From the NCBI GenBank assembly GCA_963721345.1, contig CAVRIT010000001.1, positions 1,302,001-1,366,000 on the forward strand: a stretch of DNA of 64,000 nt, read 5' to 3'. Made by a program: the position numbers and the translations under genes. Positions within the stretch are counted from its first letter, which is position 1. Every line of letters begins with the position of its first letter. Positions 48,280 through 56,143 of the stretch are shown one piece after another. The notes beneath the pieces are model-generated. The model worked only from the letters and a program-made list of their open reading frames with translations. It was not told the DNA's origin and ran no database searches. Source of the DNA: JACDAN01 sp963721345 (lineage in GTDB: Bacteria > Actinomycetota > Thermoleophilia > Gaiellales > Gaiellaceae).

Positions 48280-49040
48280 CTAGCCCCCCTCCACGTGTTG
48301 AACGCCGATTGCGACATGACGATAGCCCGCGTCCGCATCAGCGCATGGCCGTGACCGCACAGCTCGGTGCAGATGAATCTGAAGTTGCCGATCTTGGTCG
48401 GCGTGACCGTGATCTCGGTCACAAGGCCGGGCACTGCGTCCTGCTTTTGACGGAACTCGGGCACCCAGAAGGAGTGGATCACCTCTCGCGCGGTCAGGTG
48501 CAGGCGCGCGGGCCGATCGATGGGGAGGAGGAGACTCGGCGAGCTCTTGCAGCGTTTGTCGACCGCTCCGGAGCCCTGCTCGAAGCAGATGAAGCCGTCG
48601 ACGTCGGGCGCGCTTCCCTGCGGCGGGTAGGCGACGAGCCAGGCGAACTGCTGGCCGAGGATCTCGACCCGCATCGCGTTCGCCGGCTCCCGGTCGTTCT
48701 GCGCGAGAGCGACCGAGCTGACGACGATCATCGCCAGCACGAGGATCAGCGGGACGACCGTCCAGACGATCTCGATCCCCGTGTGGCCGTGGACGGGCGG
48801 CCCGTCTGAGTCGTCGTCCGGCTTGGCGCGGAACTTGACGAGGGAGTAGACGCTTACCGAGGCGACGACGGCGAAGATCGCAATGCAGATCGCCGTGACG
48901 AACCAGAAGACGAAGTCGATCCGCTCGCCTTCCTTCGACGCCTGCTCGGGGAGCCACGGGATGAAGATCGCGACCGCGGTCGCCGCCGCGGCGAGCAGGA
49001 GAGCGACGAGCACGACGCGAATGACCGACCCTGCGCGCAC
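48276..49040 (-). CDS. ctaC: Cytochrome c oxidase subunit II
   Basis: 254 residues from GTG. Two N-terminal membrane helices (VALLLAAAATAVAIFIPW, FVFWFVTAICIAIFAVVASVSVYSL, later ILVLAMIVVSSVALA) and a periplasmic cupredoxin domain: VEILGQQFAWLVAYPP, VIHSFWVPEFRQKQDAVPG and the CuA site CTELCGHGHALM (C-x3-C-x3-H-x2-M). The CuA centre accepts electrons from cytochrome c. TAGGCT lies 7 nt before the GTG, so the operon message is probably leaderless. First gene of the oxidase operon. Confidence 0.96.
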   Translation of the reverse strand: MRAGSVIRVVLVALLLAAAATAVAIFIPWLPEQASKEGERIDFVFWFVTAICIAIFAVVASVSVYSLVKFRAKPDDDSDGPPVHGHTGIEIVWTVVPLILVLAMIVVSSVALAQNDREPANAMRVEILGQQFAWLVAYPPQGSAPDVDGFICFEQGSGAVDKRCKSSPSLLLPIDRPARLHLTAREVIHSFWVPEFRQKQDAVPGLVTEITVTPTKIGNFRFICTELCGHGHALMRTRAIVMSQSAFNTWRGAR

Positions 49041-49047
49041 TTCCGCG

Positions 49048-49053
49048 AGCCTA
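49048..49053 (-). promoter_or_regulatory. ctaC (coxB) -10 box giving a leaderless start
   Basis: TAGGCT read on the minus strand, exactly 7 nt before the GTG of ctaC. It supports a transcript without 5' leader for the oxidase operon. Confidence 0.5.
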
Positions 49054-49139
49054 CAAGCTGCGGGCGAGCGTTAGGGCGACCAAGAGAACGGGTACTGCGT
49101 GGGTGCCTAGGGAGACGTAAACGAAGGAGGAAGACCGCA

Positions 49140-49370
49140 ATGGGACTAGGGGTTAGCCTGTTTTTGATCGCGATCGGCGCGATCCTCGTGTGGGGTGTCC
49201 AGACGGACATCGCCGGCATCAGCGAGGACGCGATCGGTTGGATCCTGATGATCGTCGGGGGCGCAGGGCTCTTGATCTCGATGATGTTCTGGTCGAGCTG
49301 GGGCGGGCCGGGCTACTTCGGCCGCCGCCGCGAGACGTACGTGGAGGATCGTCCTCCGCCGCCGGCCTAG
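49140..49370 (+). CDS. Small membrane protein, DUF6458-like
   Basis: 76 residues. Two hydrophobic helices, GVSLFLIAIGAILVWGVQ and AIGWILMIVGGAGLLISMMFW, then a short basic tail RRRETYVEDRPPPP. The GLGxxLFLIAxGAIL-x-WAV start and the AIGWILMIVG phrase fit the small actinobacterial DUF6458 family of unknown function. ATG with AAGGAGGA 8 nt upstream. Monocistronic; a hairpin follows. Confidence 0.85.
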   Translation: MGLGVSLFLIAIGAILVWGVQTDIAGISEDAIGWILMIVGGAGLLISMMFWSSWGGPGYFGRRRETYVEDRPPPPA

Positions 49371-49373
49371 AAC

Positions 49374-49404
49374 GGACACGCCGGCAAAGCCGGCATGTCC
49401 TCTT
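49374..49404. terminator. Bidirectional terminator with GCCGGC stem
   Basis: GGACACGCCGGC / GCCGGCATGTCC with an AAA loop (49374-49400), then TCTTT. There is one C-A mismatch on the plus strand, which is a G-U wobble on the minus strand. It lies between convergent genes (DUF6458-like and the M23 peptidase), so it can serve both. It contains the GCCGGC-AAA-GCCGGC element seen also at 10882 and 51174. Confidence 0.65.
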
Positions 49405-49429
49405 TGGTCGGCGTCGCCTAGTCGACGCC

Positions 49430-50278
49430 TTAGAGGCCGGTTAGGGGATCGATAGCTGCGCCACGGAGCCGCACCTCGAAATGGAGGTGCGGCCCCGTCG
49501 CACGTCCGGTCGCTCCGACGGTGCCGACACGCGCCGCGGGGAGGACGAGCTGGCCGCGCCTTACCGCTACACCTGCGAGGTGGGCGTACCAGGTGCGTAC
49601 GCCGCCGCCGTGCTCGATCACGACGAGGTTGCCCCAGCCCCCTGGGTTCCAGCCTGCGAAGGTGACGCGACCTGCAGCGGCGGCCGTCACGAGCGTCCCC
49701 GTCGCAGCCGGGTAGTCGAGTCCGGTGTGGAAGCGATTGCCGCGCGGGCCGAAGAGGTCCGTGTAGGGCCCGGCGACCGGCGCAACGAGCCTGATCGGGC
49801 AGGCGGGCATCGGAAGCTTGAGCGCCGCGACGACCGCGGCTCCAGCCCGACCGTCGGCCGGAAGTCCCGCCCACTGCTGGAACTTGCGAAGCGCGCTGTC
49901 CGTCGACGCGCCGAAGTGACCGTCGAGGCTTCCCGACGGAAAACCGTGTGACGCGAGAGCGAATTGCAGTGCCGCAACGTCCCAGCCGCGCATGCCGGTC
50001 GCGAGCACACGCTTGCCGAGCGGCGCAGGTCGCGCATACCGGCCGAGCGCTCGTCTGGTCTTCGCACCCGGAACGCCGTCGACGGCGATGCCCGCACGGC
50101 GCTGAAGCCGCTTGACCGCCGTGACCGTGCCCGTGCCCAGGACGCCGTCGACGGAGCCGCCGTAGAGGCCTTTGGAGCGCAGCCCCACCTGCAGCGCGGC
50201 GATCTCAGGGTCGCCTGCCGCAAGCGCGTTGGGCGCGAGCAGGAGGACAGCAAAAACTGTGGCGGCCGCAGTTCTCAT
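49430..50278 (-). CDS. Secreted peptidoglycan-binding M23 metallopeptidase
   Basis: 282 residues. Signal peptide (TAAATVFAVLLLAPNALAA), two PG_binding_1 repeats (about 28-80, VDGVLGTGTVTAVKRLQRRAGIAVDGVPG; about 95-150, SLDGHFGASTDSALRKFQQWAGLPADG), then an M23 domain: GPRGNRFHTGLDYPAATGTLV (zinc His and Asp), GNLVVIEHGGGVRTWYAHL and GATGRATGPHLHFEVR (HLH). Predicted endopeptidase cutting peptidoglycan crossbridges. ATG at 50278. A promoter of sigma-28 type lies 34 nt upstream, pointing to expression with the motility regulon. Confidence 0.93.
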   Translation of the reverse strand: MRTAAATVFAVLLLAPNALAAGDPEIAALQVGLRSKGLYGGSVDGVLGTGTVTAVKRLQRRAGIAVDGVPGAKTRRALGRYARPAPLGKRVLATGMRGWDVAALQFALASHGFPSGSLDGHFGASTDSALRKFQQWAGLPADGRAGAAVVAALKLPMPACPIRLVAPVAGPYTDLFGPRGNRFHTGLDYPAATGTLVTAAAAGRVTFAGWNPGGWGNLVVIEHGGGVRTWYAHLAGVAVRRGQLVLPAARVGTVGATGRATGPHLHFEVRLRGAAIDPLTGL

Positions 50279-50311
50279 GGGACTCAACCCCTACGAACGG
50301 GGCAGGTCCCT

Positions 50312-50338
50312 GTATCGGCAGCTATTGCAGGACTTTTA
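50312..50338 (-). promoter_or_regulatory. Sigma-28 (FliA)-type promoter upstream of the M23 gene
   Basis: On the minus strand TAAAAGTC (50338-50331), 11 nt, GCCGATAC (50319-50312). The sigma-28 consensus is TAAAGTTT-N11-GCCGATAA; spacing is exact and 13 of 16 bases agree. Transcription would start near 50305, giving a leader of about 27 nt to the ATG at 50278. No flagellar gene is seen in the window, so this predicts sigma-28 elsewhere in the genome. Confidence 0.7.
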
Positions 50339-50348
50339 GCCCGGTCGC

Positions 50349-50954
50349 CTAGTGCGTCATCTCGTATCGCCGCCCGACTTCCTCCCAGTTCACCACGTTC
50401 CACCAGGCCGCCAGGTAGTCGGGACGGCGGTTTTGGTAGTTGAGGTAGTAGGCGTGCTCCCAGACGTCGATGCCGAGGATCGGCGTCTTGCCCTCGCTGA
50501 GCGGCGTGTCCTGGTTCGGGGTGGACATCACCGCGAGTGACCCGTTGTCCGCAACGAGCCAGGTCCAACCGCTGCCGAAGCGCTTCACTCCCGCCTCGTT
50601 CACCTGCTCCTTAAGCGCGTCGGCCCCGCCGAAAGCCGAGGCGATGGCGTCGCCCAGCGCGCCGTCTGGCTCGCCTCCGCCGCCTGGGCTCATGATCTCC
50701 CAGAAGAGACTGTGGTTCGCGTGGCCGCCGGCGTTGTTCCGGACGGCGGTGCGGATGTCCTCGGGCAGCGAATCGAGGCTCTGCAGCACCTCCTCCACGG
50801 GCCGGTCGGCCCACTCGGTGCCCTCCAGCGCCTTGTTGGCGTTGTCCACGTAGGCCTGGTGGTGCTTGTCGTGGTGGACGCGCATCGTCCGCTCGTCGAT
50901 GTGCGGCTCGAGCGCGTCGTAGTCGTACGGAAGCGGCGGGACTTCGAACGGCAT
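50349..50954 (-). CDS. sodA: Superoxide dismutase [Fe/Mn]
   Basis: 201 residues. PFEVPPLPYDYDALEPHIDERTMRVHHDKHHQAYVDN contains the first metal His; NNAGGHANHSLFWEIMSP the second; and LGIDVWEHAYYLNYQNRRPDYL the D-x-W-E-H metal ligands. GGADALKEQVNEAGVKRFGSGWTWLV is the usual dimer/tetramer region. Cytoplasmic dismutation of superoxide. ATG with GGAGGAG 5 nt upstream; a TAGGCT box about 25 nt upstream is a plausible -10. The metal (Fe or Mn) cannot be told from sequence. Confidence 0.96.
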   Translation of the reverse strand: MPFEVPPLPYDYDALEPHIDERTMRVHHDKHHQAYVDNANKALEGTEWADRPVEEVLQSLDSLPEDIRTAVRNNAGGHANHSLFWEIMSPGGGGEPDGALGDAIASAFGGADALKEQVNEAGVKRFGSGWTWLVADNGSLAVMSTPNQDTPLSEGKTPILGIDVWEHAYYLNYQNRRPDYLAAWWNVVNWEEVGRRYEMTH

Positions 50955-51012
50955 GGCTCCTCCTCTGGCGGGTACCGGAGAGCCTAAAACGCCCGGCTAC
51001 ACTGCCGCTCGC

Positions 51013-51085
51013 GGGCCGTTAGCTCAGTTGGTAGAGCAGGGGACTCTTAATCCCAAGGTCGAAGGTTCGAATCCTTCACGGCCCA
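51013..51085 (+). tRNA. tRNA-Lys (anticodon CTT)
   Basis: 73-nt cloverleaf: acceptor GGGCCGT / ACGGCCC with discriminator A, D-loop with AGCTCAGTTGGT, anticodon loop CTCTTAA (anticodon CTT, Lys) and T-loop GGTTCGAATCC. No CCA is encoded. TACACT at 50998-51003 could be its -10. The divergent sodA lies upstream, and a 13-bp inverted repeat follows at 51092. Confidence 0.97.
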
Positions 51086-51091
51086 CCTCTC

Positions 51092-51140
51092 TCGAGCGGA
51101 AGTCCGGCCGCCTTCGGCGACCATGACGACTTCCGCTCGA
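51092..51140 (+). terminator. Long inverted repeat after tRNA-Lys
   Basis: TCGAGCGGAAGTC (51092-51104) and its exact complement GACTTCCGCTCGA (51128-51140) separated by 23 nt containing a smaller CCGGCCGCC/GGCG stem. It starts 7 nt after the tRNA, so it is a terminator or processing structure; no T-tract. Confidence 0.5.
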
Positions 51141-51173
51141 ATCGCTCTTCTCCGAGATCCTGTGTTTGCCAAC

Positions 51174-51188
51174 GCCGGCGGAGCCGGC
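51174..51188. repeat. GCCGGC-GGA-GCCGGC stem-loop
   Basis: Third copy of the short GCCGGC inverted repeat, in the space between tRNA-Lys and the SGNH-like gene. See 10882-10896 and 49380-49394. Confidence 0.45.
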
Positions 51189-51243
51189 ATCGGCGGCGTG
51201 CACTTACAGGTGGCTAACAGGGTCAAACTACCCTGGGACTGCG

Positions 51244-52173
51244 ATGAGATTCCTGCGGATTTTTGTCTTTGGTGCCCTTGTGGCGGTGCCTTTTGCTGCC
51301 GCGGCTTCGAGCAGCGTCGATGCCGCACCCGAAGCGGAATGCAGCCAGACGTCCACCGGCCTGACCCCGCTCACCGATCTCGGCAAGCGGCGGTACCGCG
51401 GTCACCTCGGGGGGCTCTATCCCGGGGGGGTGAACGCGCCGTCCCGGCCGTACCTCCGGCAAGGGCTTACCGCGGCGAAGCGCGTTCGTCCCGTCAACGG
51501 GCGAGTGGTCGTGTTGTCGATCGGAGCGGCCCACGCGTCGCAGGAATTCCAGGCGATGATGCGCCTCGCCGCCGGGGACCAGAAGGTGAGCCCTGCGGTG
51601 AAGCTCGTGGACGGGGCGATCGCTGGATGGGACGCGCGGCGCGCGGCGCGCCCGGCGGCCGGCTACTGGCAGGCCGTCGACAAGCGGCTGGCCGCGGCTG
51701 GATCGTCCCAGCGCGAGGTGCAGGCGGTCTGGCTCAAGGAGTCGATCGCCGGCGAGGACCGGCGTTTCCCGCACGACGCGAAAGCGCTACGCGCGAACCT
51801 GCGGACGATCGTCCAGCTCCTCCAGCGGCGCTTCCCGAACCTCCGCCTGATCTACGTGTCGAGCAGGACCTATGCCGGCTACGCCGTGACCTCGCTCAAC
51901 CCGGAGCCTGCCGCCTACCACAGCGGCTTTGCCGCACGGTGGCTGGTCGAGGACCGCATCGCCGGAAGGATCAAGGGCCCGTGGATCGGCTGGGGGCCCT
52001 ACCTCTGGACGGACGGGCAGCGCGGCCGCTCCGACGGACTCGTCTGGACCTGCGACGACGTGAAGAAGGACGGTACGCATCCTTCGCCCGCAGGCTCCGC
52101 CAAGGTCGCGCGGCTCCTACTCCAGCACTTCGGGTCGGATCCGACTGCAAAGAGCTGGTTTTCGGGCCGCTGA
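51244..52173 (+). CDS. Secreted SGNH-like hydrolase
   Basis: 309 residues with a signal peptide (FLRIFVFGALVAVPFAAAA). The C-terminal DGTHPSPAGSAKVARLLLQHF matches SGNH block V (D-x-x-H-P), and NLRLIYVSSRTYAGYA the strand before the oxyanion loop. The N-terminal nucleophile block is atypical (VVVLSIGAAHASQEF), with Ser in the LSIG position where GDSL enzymes have GDS. An esterase or carbohydrate-deacetylase role on the cell surface is possible. TACCCT about 10 nt before the ATG may be the promoter. The next gene downstream has its own promoter. Confidence 0.75.
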   Translation: MRFLRIFVFGALVAVPFAAAASSSVDAAPEAECSQTSTGLTPLTDLGKRRYRGHLGGLYPGGVNAPSRPYLRQGLTAAKRVRPVNGRVVVLSIGAAHASQEFQAMMRLAAGDQKVSPAVKLVDGAIAGWDARRAARPAAGYWQAVDKRLAAAGSSQREVQAVWLKESIAGEDRRFPHDAKALRANLRTIVQLLQRRFPNLRLIYVSSRTYAGYAVTSLNPEPAAYHSGFAARWLVEDRIAGRIKGPWIGWGPYLWTDGQRGRSDGLVWTCDDVKKDGTHPSPAGSAKVARLLLQHFGSDPTAKSWFSGR

Positions 52174-52178
52174 GAACC

Positions 52179-52208
52179 TTGTAAAAACTGTCTCTTTCGT
52201 CGTACCCT
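52179..52208 (+). promoter_or_regulatory. Promoter of the collagen-like gene
   Basis: TTGTAA (52179-52184), 18-nt spacer, TACCCT (52203-52208). Downstream of it a GGCTGG / CCAGCC hairpin and a GGAGGG ribosome-binding site precede the ATG at 52271. Confidence 0.5.
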
Positions 52209-52270
52209 GACCTGAAATAGAGGCTGGGGTCGGACGGGTTCCAGCCCATGCGAACTGGAGGGCTTGGGGC

Positions 52271-55062
52271 ATGAAAAGCAAGAGCGGCACGCTGGCACTC
52301 GTACTCTCTGCGACCGCGCTGGTGGTCGCATTTCTGGGTTCCGTGGCCTACGGCGAGGCGGCTGCCAAGCCCTTTGCTGACGACGCGAAGTCCGCGCCTG
52401 CCGCAAAGCGCGGCCCGCGCGGCCCGCGCGGCCTAAAGGGGCCGCCTGGTCCACGGGGTCCGCAGGGACTACCCGGCTCCGCGGGGCCTGCGGGTCCTCA
52501 GGGCTTGAAGGGGGACCCCGGGCCGCAAGGACCGGCCGGCGCACCCGGTGCCCAGGGGCCAAAGGGCGACAAGGGCGACGCCGGGGCGACCTGGGACACC
52601 TTGACCGGGAAACCTGACGGCTTTGCCGACAACGTCGACGACGTCGCAACGGTCCCGACGACGGTCTGCCCTGCGAACAACTTCATCAGGTCGATCTCGT
52701 CCATTCTCGCGACATGTGCCGGCACCGCGGATGACTCGCTCCGCCTCGGCGGCCGCCCGGCGGCCGACTACCAGCGCATTCTGCAGCAGTCTTGCGCTCC
52801 GACGTTCGCGATCAAGTCCATCGCCCCGGACGGGACCGTCACCTGCGGCGAAGCGCAGGAGTTCGCCCACCAGAGCTGCACGGAGGGAATCGAACGCCTC
52901 TTTCCCGACGGGAACGTCCACTGCGTCCAAGGGGAGAACTTCAATCGCGTCGGGTTTGCGAACGAACACCTCTCGCTCGCGAACCCGGGCGGCGAGATCT
53001 TCATGGACGCCAAGTCGCTTCATTTGAATGCGAATCAGGCTGACGGGTCTCGCATCGGCCTCAACGCCGGATCTGACGGCAAACTGCAGATCGGCCGCTG
53101 GGTGAACGTCCCCGGAGAGGGATGGGTGTTTCGCGGTTGGGACTTCAACAACGGGGAGCCCCTCACGCAGTCGCTCGCGATCGGCACGGATCCCCTCTCC
53201 TCGGCGACGATCCACCAGGACCGGACGACCGGGGACCTGATCTTCGGGAACGGCGACCGCGAGTTCATCTTCAACGGCAACTCGTTCCACCTGAACACGC
53301 CCGACATCGAGATCAACGGCCGCGAGCCGTTCTTCTTCGAGAAAGATCCAGAGACGGGCGACCTCGTGATCGTGCACCCCGACCCGACGAAGGAGTTCGT
53401 CTTCGATGGCTCCGCCTCGTTCGACGTGTTCACGAGCAAGGGAACCTTCCGGATCAGCGACACCGGCTCGATCCTGCTCAGGGGCGACAAGGGCAACGCC
53501 TTCATCTCCAGCAACGGCGGGATCATCCTCGAGAACGAGTCCGGCCATCTCAATATGGGCGCGAGCGGCCAGACCCACATCAGGAGGCGGACTACGGGAC
53601 CGGCGGCAAAGTTCGAGGGGACGACCGCCTCGGCGCCGTTCGAGGTCAGCCCGGATTCGGCGAAGGTCGACAACCTCGACGCCGACAAGCTCGACGGCAA
53701 GGACTCGGACGACTTCGGGACCGGGTTCCAGCGACAGCCGAACGGCGATCTCAGGATTGCCAACCCCGGGAAGGAGTTCATCTTCGACTCGAACTCGTTC
53801 CACGTGAACGTTCCGGACGCGAGCAACGTCACGCTCAACGAAAAGCCGCTCGCCGTCAAGGACGACATCACGTGGTCGAATCTGCAGGGAATCCCAGCGG
53901 ACATCGCAGACGGCGACGACGCCGGCACCGGAGGCGGTCTCCCCGAAACACAGAAGGCGTTCACGCGGGATCCTGGCACGGAGGCGCTCGACATCCGCGG
54001 CAACTCGATCAACCTTGGCGTCCCGGCGACGGGCCCGCACACGAGTCATCTGCTGCTCGACTCGGCCGGCGCCGCCTTCGGGAACCCGAACGGGAGCGTG
54101 CAGATTGCACCGAACGGGACGAGCCTCTTCGGGAGCCCGGAATCAACGCTGTTTCTCGGGCACGACGGAGCGTCGTTCTTCGGAAACGCGCAGAACGGCT
54201 TGTTCTTCGCGCCGAGCGGCCAGGCGTCGATCGAAGACACGACGAAGGTGACGAACTTCAACGCCGATCTCTTCGACGATCTGAACTCGACGGACTTCCT
54301 GAGGTCCGGGCCGGGGACCGTCTTGAACACACACCTGGCCACGGGCGCGGTCACCGGCAACAAGATTCAGATGCCGCTCTCGCTGGCCGGTACAAGCGGA
54401 TCGACTGGATTCGTCCTGAACGTACGACGGCACGGGAATCGTCCATGTTCGTCAACAACAACGGTAGTGGTGGTGGCCTCAATGTCACCACGGGCGGCAC
54501 CGGCCTTGCGCCAGCGCAATTCACGAATACCAGCCCATCCGGAAAGGCACTCGTCCTCAACGGAAGCAACACGTTCACCAGCAGCGGCACGGAGCCGACC
54601 CTCGCGCTGACGAAGTCCGCACCCGGCTCGCTTGTGCTCCAGACCACCGGTGACAGCCTCTTCACCGGAAACACCCACGTAAACGGCACTCTGAGCACGA
54701 GCGGTGCGAAGCCGTTCCGTATCCCGCATCCACTAGATCCATCCAAGGAGCTGTGGCACGCCGCGATGGAGTCGCCACAGCCGATGAACGTCTACACGGG
54801 CAACGTACGAACCGACCGGCGCGGCTTCTCCGTCGTGAAGCTCCCGCGGTACTTCGACGCGATCAACCGCGACTTCCGCTACCAGCTGACTGTGGTCGGG
54901 AAGAGCTTCGCCCGGGCGATCGTCTGGAAGGAGATCGCCGGGAACCGGTTCACGATCCGCACCGACGAGCCCGGCGTGAAGGTCTCCTGGCAGGTGACCG
55001 CGCAGCGGGACGACGCGTACATGCGGAAGCACCCGTTCAAGGCAGAGCGCGACAAGCACTGA
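52271..55062 (+). pseudogene. Collagen-like surface protein, frameshifted once
   Basis: About 930 residues if one missing base is restored. N-terminal membrane anchor or signal (LALVLSATALVVAFLGSVAYG), then a collagen-like stretch of about 20 Gly-x-y triplets (RGPRGPRGLKGPPGPRGPQG and on). The long central part has repeated Asn/Gly-rich beta-helix-like blocks (KEFIFDSNSFHVN, NGNSFHLNTPDIEIN) and LDADKLDGKDSDDF / FNADLFDDLNSTDF motifs, as in trimeric tail-fibre-like adhesins. Near 54421 the frame slips by one base; the downstream part (SMFVNNNGSGGGLNVTTGGTG to AFKAERDKH) ends in a peptidase-like or Ig-like tail. Shared homology in both halves makes one gene broken by an indel the best reading. 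Confidence 0.8.
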
Positions 55063-55107
55063 GACCCCGGCACGGCCGGGAGCCTGCCGCTGCGTAGGCT
55101 CCCGGCC

Positions 55108-56141
55108 GTGAAGGTGCTGTCCGTCGTCGGGAACAGGCCGCAGTTCATCAAGTCCGCGCCGATGTCGGTCGCGCTGCGCGACCGGGGAATCGACGAGGTC
55201 GTCGTCCACACCGGCCAGCACTACGACCACGAGCTCTCGGCCGTGTTCTTCGACGAGCTCGAGCTCCCGGCGCCCGACTACAGCCTCGACCTCCAGACCG
55301 CCGATCCGGCGCTCCTCGAGCCCGGTATCCGCGGCGTGATTGCGTTCGAACGGCCCGACTGGATGCTCGTCTTCGGCGACACGAACTCGACGCTCGCCGG
55401 CGCGCGTGCCGCTGGAGACACGCCCGTGGCGCACGTGGAGGCCGGGCTTCGCAGCGACGATCTCACGATGCCGGAGGAGCACAATCGCATCGAAGTCGAC
55501 CGGATCTCGTCACTCCTCTTCTGCCCGGACGAGCGTTCCGCGGATGTCCTCCGCGGCGAGGGGTCGAAGGCCGAATCGAGGTCGTCGGCGACGTGATGGC
55601 GGACGCGAATCAGCGGCTCGCGCCGATCGCGCGCGAGCGCTCGAACATCCTCGCTGCGCTGGATCTCGAACCGGGCGGCTACGGCGTGGCGACGGTCCAC
55701 CGCGAGGCCAACGTGCGTCCCGAACGGCTCGCGCGGATCATGGAGGGCCTGCGCCGCATCGACATGCCCGTCGTGTTCCCGGCCCACCCACGCACGGCCG
55801 CCGTGGCCACTGTCCAGGGACTGTCCCTGGACAATGTCCGCTCGATACGGCCCCTGGGGTACCTCGACTTCGCGGCGCTCGCGTCGCAGGCCCGCGTGAT
55901 CCTCACGGACTCCGGTGGGCTCCAGAAGGAGGCGTACTGGTACGGGGTGCCGTGCGTGACGATGCGTCCGTCGACGGAATGGAAGGACACCGTGGAGGTC
56001 GGGGCGAACGTGCTCGTAGACGACGATCCCGACGCGATCGCCTCTGCCGCGGCCAGCGCCGCGATGCCGCCGAACCGTCCGCAGCTCTACGGTGACGGGC
56101 ACGCGGCGGAACGGATCGCAGGGGTCCTGACTAGCCTTTGA
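55108..56141 (+). pseudogene. UDP-N-acetylglucosamine 2-epimerase (WecB/WbpI-like), frameshifted
   Basis: Makes UDP-ManNAc-type sugars. First frame: VLSVVGNRPQFIKSAP, HTGQHYDHELSAVFFDEL, VFGDTNSTLAGA, HVEAGLRS and MPEEHNRIEVDRIS. Second frame: GVATVHREANV, VVFPAHPRT, LILTDSGGLQKEAYWYGVPCVTMR-type motif (VILTDSGGLQKEA). Restoring one G in the GGGG at 55560-55563 gives GEGVEGRIEVVGDVMAD and a 344-residue enzyme. The catalytic and UDP-binding motifs are intact. GTG start with TAGGCT 7 nt upstream (leaderless type). First gene of the nucleotide-sugar set. Confidence 0.87.
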
Positions 56142-56143
56142 CC

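Noticed and set aside
50279..50345. Cyclic di-AMP or di-GMP riboswitch before the M23 peptidase
   Set aside because: The stretch is only about 70 nt and fits a sigma-28 promoter exactly; riboswitch core motifs are absent.
53122..54420. Second large gene overlapping the collagen-like gene in another frame
   Set aside because: Upstream of about 54421 this frame has only Arg-rich shadow sequence; sensible protein begins after the indel, so it is the continuation of the same gene.
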